Assembly (NCBI GenBank): GCA_013398295.1
Contig: VZSF01007823.1
Location: 1,271,092 to 1,335,091 of the forward strand
From: Chionis minor
Taxonomy: Eukaryota > Chordata > Aves > Charadriiformes > Chionididae
Length of the DNA stretch: 64,000 nt
Direction: 5' to 3'
Shown: piece after piece, positions 60,690 to 64,000 of the stretch
Layout: the number at the start of each line of letters is the position of its first letter
Numbering within the stretch: the first letter of the stretch is position 1
The notes under the pieces: generated by a model
The model's input: only the letters and a program-made list of their open reading frames with translations
What the model was told of the DNA's origin: nothing
Databases searched by the model: none
Program-made: the position numbers and the translations under genes

Positions 60690-62730
60690 TGCTGATTTAC
60701 AGAAGTTTCTGGTATTTTCTTTTTCCTGACTTGTCTAGACAATGTTCACATTTAAGTCTCATCTGCCTAGTTATTTCTGGCAGTTTTTGTTGGTGGTTAG
60801 ACGGCTTCTTTCTGTCCTTTGAAATTGCTTGGCTACAGTGTCCAGCATTTGGTGTGTTCAAATACCTCATCTTTTGGTCTTCATGGGGTAACAAAACAGA
60901 GAGGTTCTTCCCGTATTTGTGCAGCTCTTTCAATTGGTGATTGATCCTCTTTACAGCTGCCTGCGAAAAGGTGGCTTCATGTTCTATTGATGGGGATTTT
61001 TGTACACTAAAGTGACGCCTAGGTGAAATCTGTGGGGATACTGCCTTGGCGAATAACTGCAAGAACGTGGACGAAGAACTGCAGTGGAACAATGCAAAGT
61101 GGGCAGTAGTATACCAAAAATTGCTGCATGAAAGAGACTTAGTGTGGGAAATGGCTATCAATAAGTTTTGTCATCGATAGCTGTCGTCTTGGGATGGCTA
61201 AACAGTTCTAGTCCTGTTTTCATTAAGGTGGGGTATAGGAGGGAATGAAGGGGAAATTCCTGGGAGTGTGGGACAGCAGGGAAGAGCTGAAGTGGGCGGG
61301 AAGAAACAATTCAAGGTTTCTACCTCATTATTGCCAGACTGCTGTGGTGGGAAGCACTTGAGGCAGGTTTCTGCTTCCTCGTAAGTAGTTCCCGCTTTGG
61401 AGCAGAGCAGTGCTGCGTGGTGTGCCTCTCTGCAGCTAACAACAACTGGGCCACAATGTTCACCGGCGTTGCGCACAAAATAAGCTGTATTCTGAATTTA
61501 GTTCAACAATGCGGGGTTTTTTTGCTTTTTCACGGCCTTGTTAATGAAAGGTCTTCCTAAACTAGAACTGTGGGATTTGTCCTTCCGGTGCTTTGACTGC
61601 TGCTTAATGGATGACGGCTGTCCAGCTGCCAATCCCAGTCCATGTACAAAACGTAGACCATTTTAATCCACGTGCTTCTTAGAAACTGCTGGTGTAGTAC
61701 TTAGTACCAACTGAGGTGTTTGTATCCTGTATTCATCAGAACGTGAGGCGCAGGGTCATCTATACTATGTCGCCTCTTTGTTAATGCAAAAACACTATTT
61801 TTGCAATCTTTTTGCTAGACCACAGCTTGTGAACGCACTGGATTGCTTCGAGATTAGGCTGACTTCTTCCACCACAGGACAAAATTGTTTCTGCACATAC
61901 TAATTCCAAATTTCACTAATTCATAGCAATTGCAGCAGCAGCGTGGTGTCCTTTTTGTTAGTTGTGGCAGGCAAGCGGGATGAAAAGGGTTAGCCTAAAA
62001 GCTTTCAAAGCTTCTTGTCAGTGTTGCTGGACTGACGGATGGCCGTTCCAAGCCAGTGTGCTTTTAAGGGTTAGTAGCAGCAGTAATGTACCGAAACTGT
62101 GGCTTAATGACTGGACTAATACAGTAACTGTTTGTTAACTTTTGCGATCGATACCCTCAAGTAGGGTACATGGTTCCTGGAGTTACCACCTGTGGGACAG
62201 AAACGCTGCCTGCTACCTTCAACCTTCCTTACAGCTAATACAAAGCAACGGCACAGCTCTACCTATTTCTGATGTGTTTGGCTTAAAATGGCTGCATAAA
62301 CTATTGCTTCCTTAGTTGTAACAGCAAAACAGGACTTCAGTTGCCAGTGCAAGGCTTGAGTGTGCACGCCAAAGTAGAATCTTTATCTAACGGTAAAAAT
62401 GAAGTAATTAACTTAAAGCTAGCGAGCTAGCTCATTTTAAGCGTCAGACTGAAAGCATAGAGACACTGTCACCTATTATTTTTTTTAATGCTCACTGCTA
62501 GAAGTCTTGAATTATTGCTAACAGTTGCAAACTACCTTCTAGCCTGTTGTGATGCGATCTCAGCTAATGAACTCCCAACCGAGTGCCTGGCAACAATTAA
62601 ATTTAGAGGGCTTTTAGGGTAAAGCTGACACGCGTTGCTTCGTTAAAGTAGCTCAGGTTAGCCAGTCGTACTGCCGCTTGCAAGGAGCTGTAACTTAAAA
62701 GGATGGACTTGTAAAATCCTGAGGCGAAAT
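60690..62730. other. Downstream of RPL27A: no gene recognised
   Basis: 2 kb after the RPL27A poly(A) site. The longest open frame (60697-61161, minus) begins at TTG, not ATG, lacks splice support and resembles no family I know. No recognisable transposon. Confidence 0.6.
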
Positions 62731-62739
62731 GGGGGCGAA

Positions 62740-63190
62740 TTTTACCTCACCGGCCGCTGGGACCGCGAGGCTATTTACCCGCTGCCGAAGCAAAGCTGAA
62801 GCGCATCAGCCCTCTGAGGCAAGTCGTGCCGTACTGCAAACATACGAACCGTTGTTGCTCCCTCGCCTCAGGCCGCGGAGGCGGCGATGGGCCCCGTTTG
62901 CACCGACGGACAAGGCGGGGATGGCGGGGGGGGGGTCGGACGCGGCTGACATGGCAACTGTCGCTCGCGGCCGTTGGGCGCGCGCCGGGGCGGCCGTTGG
63001 GCGCGCGGGGGCGCCCGCTCTCCCCTCACAGCCGGCGGCCCCGCCGCGGGGAAGCGGAGGCGCGGCGGAGGCGCTGCTGAGGCACCGGCGGTGCGGGGCC
63101 CGCCCGCCGTTTTCCTGAGATAAAATACCGGCGGGGAGCCGCTCCCANCTGATGGGAAGCCACCCTCAGGGCGGCCGTCCACCCTGTCCA
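62740..63190. promoter_or_regulatory. CpG-rich block, possible promoter or retroposed GC-rich transcript
   Basis: About 450 bp with high G+C and many CpGs inside AT-rich DNA, including a G10 run (62926-62935), ATGGCAAC (an RFX-type half site, 62951-62958) and a 23-bp tandem duplication. Its right end carries an AATAAA and an A-run. Either a CpG-island promoter of a neighbouring gene beyond the window or the body of a retrocopy; sequence alone does not decide. Open frames in it are composition-driven. Confidence 0.5.
62968..63013. repeat. Tandem duplication of a 23-bp GC-rich unit
   Basis: Two adjacent copies beginning CGGCCGTTGGGCGCGCG (62968-62990 and 62991-63013), the second slightly altered near its end. 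It resembles a minisatellite seed. Confidence 0.75.
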
Positions 63191-63222
63191 AATAAAGGAT
63201 TTTCCTCTGTAAAAAAAAAAAA
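63191..63222 (+). terminator. AATAAA followed by A12: retroposon-like 3' end
   Basis: AATAAA at 63191-63196 and, 14 nt later, 12 consecutive A (63211-63222). A genomic A-run at the normal cleavage distance from a poly(A) signal is the usual sign of a reverse-transcribed polyadenylated RNA. The parent transcript was not identified and no target-site duplication was confirmed. Confidence 0.5.
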
Positions 63223-64000
63223 CCAAACAGGAGAAACGAGGAAGCTACGTGAAGACCGACTAATTTCTTGACTGTAAAACCTCTTCCTTTTCATTAGTTT
63301 GTATTTTTGTTGGTTTTATTGCCTTTTTTTCTTATTTTAAACAAACATGCTGTGGTACAGGGGCTTATTTTTCATCTTACTTGACATTTTCCAAATTCCT
63401 GGCAACTTACCGCTAATGAAGTGATTCTAGACAAACCTGGTAAAGTTTATGTTATAACACTTTAAAATGCTGTAATGAGCCTCGTGTAGCAACATCCGCA
63501 TTCAGTGGAGGGAAGAAGACTTAAAAAAACCGCACCTGATTAAATCTGAGAAAAAGGAAAGCAGGTTATTGAAAGACTTGCATATTGAGTTTATCCCTAA
63601 AGCACAGACATGATGAAGTTATTGGAGTGTATCACTACAAACTTATCTCGTGTGAAATGTATGAATGCTTTACTGGAAGTTCCAGCCCTGTGGAGTGCAG
63701 ACACTTCCCTTCAATTTGCGTTGGGATGGCTGTTGGCTTCCCGAGGCCACGATGGAACTCTTGGTGCCGAGGCGGCCGCCCAGCACGATGCTTTTCCTTT
63801 GCCCTCCTCTGGGCTGACGCCCCAAAATCCCAGCGCTTTTCTTCCCCTTTCAGGTGTGACTCAGCCCATGGGCTGCCTCCCCAACTCTCCCCATCTTCAT
63901 CCATTTCTGTCCCGTCTCCTGCCTCGTTACCCTCACCACACATCTCCAAATGCTATTAAGTTTGTTTTCTCCATAATCAGTGCTGCTGGGCTTAGTGTTC
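63223..64000. other. Right end of window: no feature recognised
   Basis: AT-rich for 500 bp, then a moderately GC-rich, pyrimidine-rich stretch (63740-63950) with open frames on both strands (63585-63959 and 63635-63949) but no family similarity or splice evidence. Could be the beginning of a neighbouring gene region. Confidence 0.5.

Noticed and set aside
60697..61161. 154-codon open frame on the minus strand, rich in charged residues, downstream of RPL27A
   Set aside because: It begins at TTG with the first ATG far inside, has no recognisable family, no splice or poly(A) support, and similar-sized chance frames occur elsewhere in the window.
62729..63118. 129-codon frame in the second CpG-rich block as a new gene
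   Set aside because: Arg/Ala/Pro-rich translation typical of GC-rich non-coding DNA, several frames open at once, and a nearby undetermined base.

Overview
This window is vertebrate nuclear DNA. Its genes have many short coding exons with GT..AG splice sites, long introns, CpG-rich promoters and AATAAA poly(A) signals. The organism is almost certainly a bird: 13382-13812 is the 3' part of an avian-type CR1 LINE, ending (minus strand) in the ATTCTATGATTCTAT-like tail, and 41844-42414 is a solo LTR of an avian endogenous retrovirus. I did not identify the species.

Region 1 (1-55,155, plus strand): the 3' half of DENND2B (formerly ST5), a DENN-domain guanine nucleotide exchange factor for Rab GTPases. 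I could assemble sixteen coding exons with compatible splice phases. They encode 643 complete codons and a stop at 54398-54400, followed by a 3' UTR with an AATAAA at 55128-55133. The exons cover part of the basic/serine-rich linker, the whole uDENN/cDENN/dDENN module and the C-terminus. The N-terminal part (about 490 residues by comparison with my memory of the human protein) lies upstream of the window. Introns hold the CR1, the solo LTR, a palindromic ancient MITE (43450-43536) and fragments of other old amniote elements.

Region 2 (55,160-57,050): intergenic, no gene seen. Region 3 (57,050-60,690, plus strand): the complete ribosomal protein gene RPL27A (uL15), five exons and 148 residues. 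It has a CpG-island promoter with two CTCGCGAGA elements and a 5' TOP start. Introns 3 and 4 each carry a 131-nt H/ACA snoRNA of the SNORA3 type; the two are clear paralogues.

Region 4 (60,690-64,000): no confident gene. It contains a second CpG-rich block (about 62,740-63,190) with a 23-bp tandem duplication. This ends in an AATAAA followed 14 nt later by 12 A residues, like the end of a retroposed transcript. One undetermined base (N) lies at 63148.

Nothing here looks like a previously undescribed biological system. The points most worth checking are the same-direction DENND2B/RPL27A order (tail-to-tail in human as I recall), the weak donor next to a 45-nt acidic microexon, the palindromic hairpin in DENND2B intron 10 and the retrocopy-like end near 63.2 kb. 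Most open frames in the window have no splice, start or family support and were left out.
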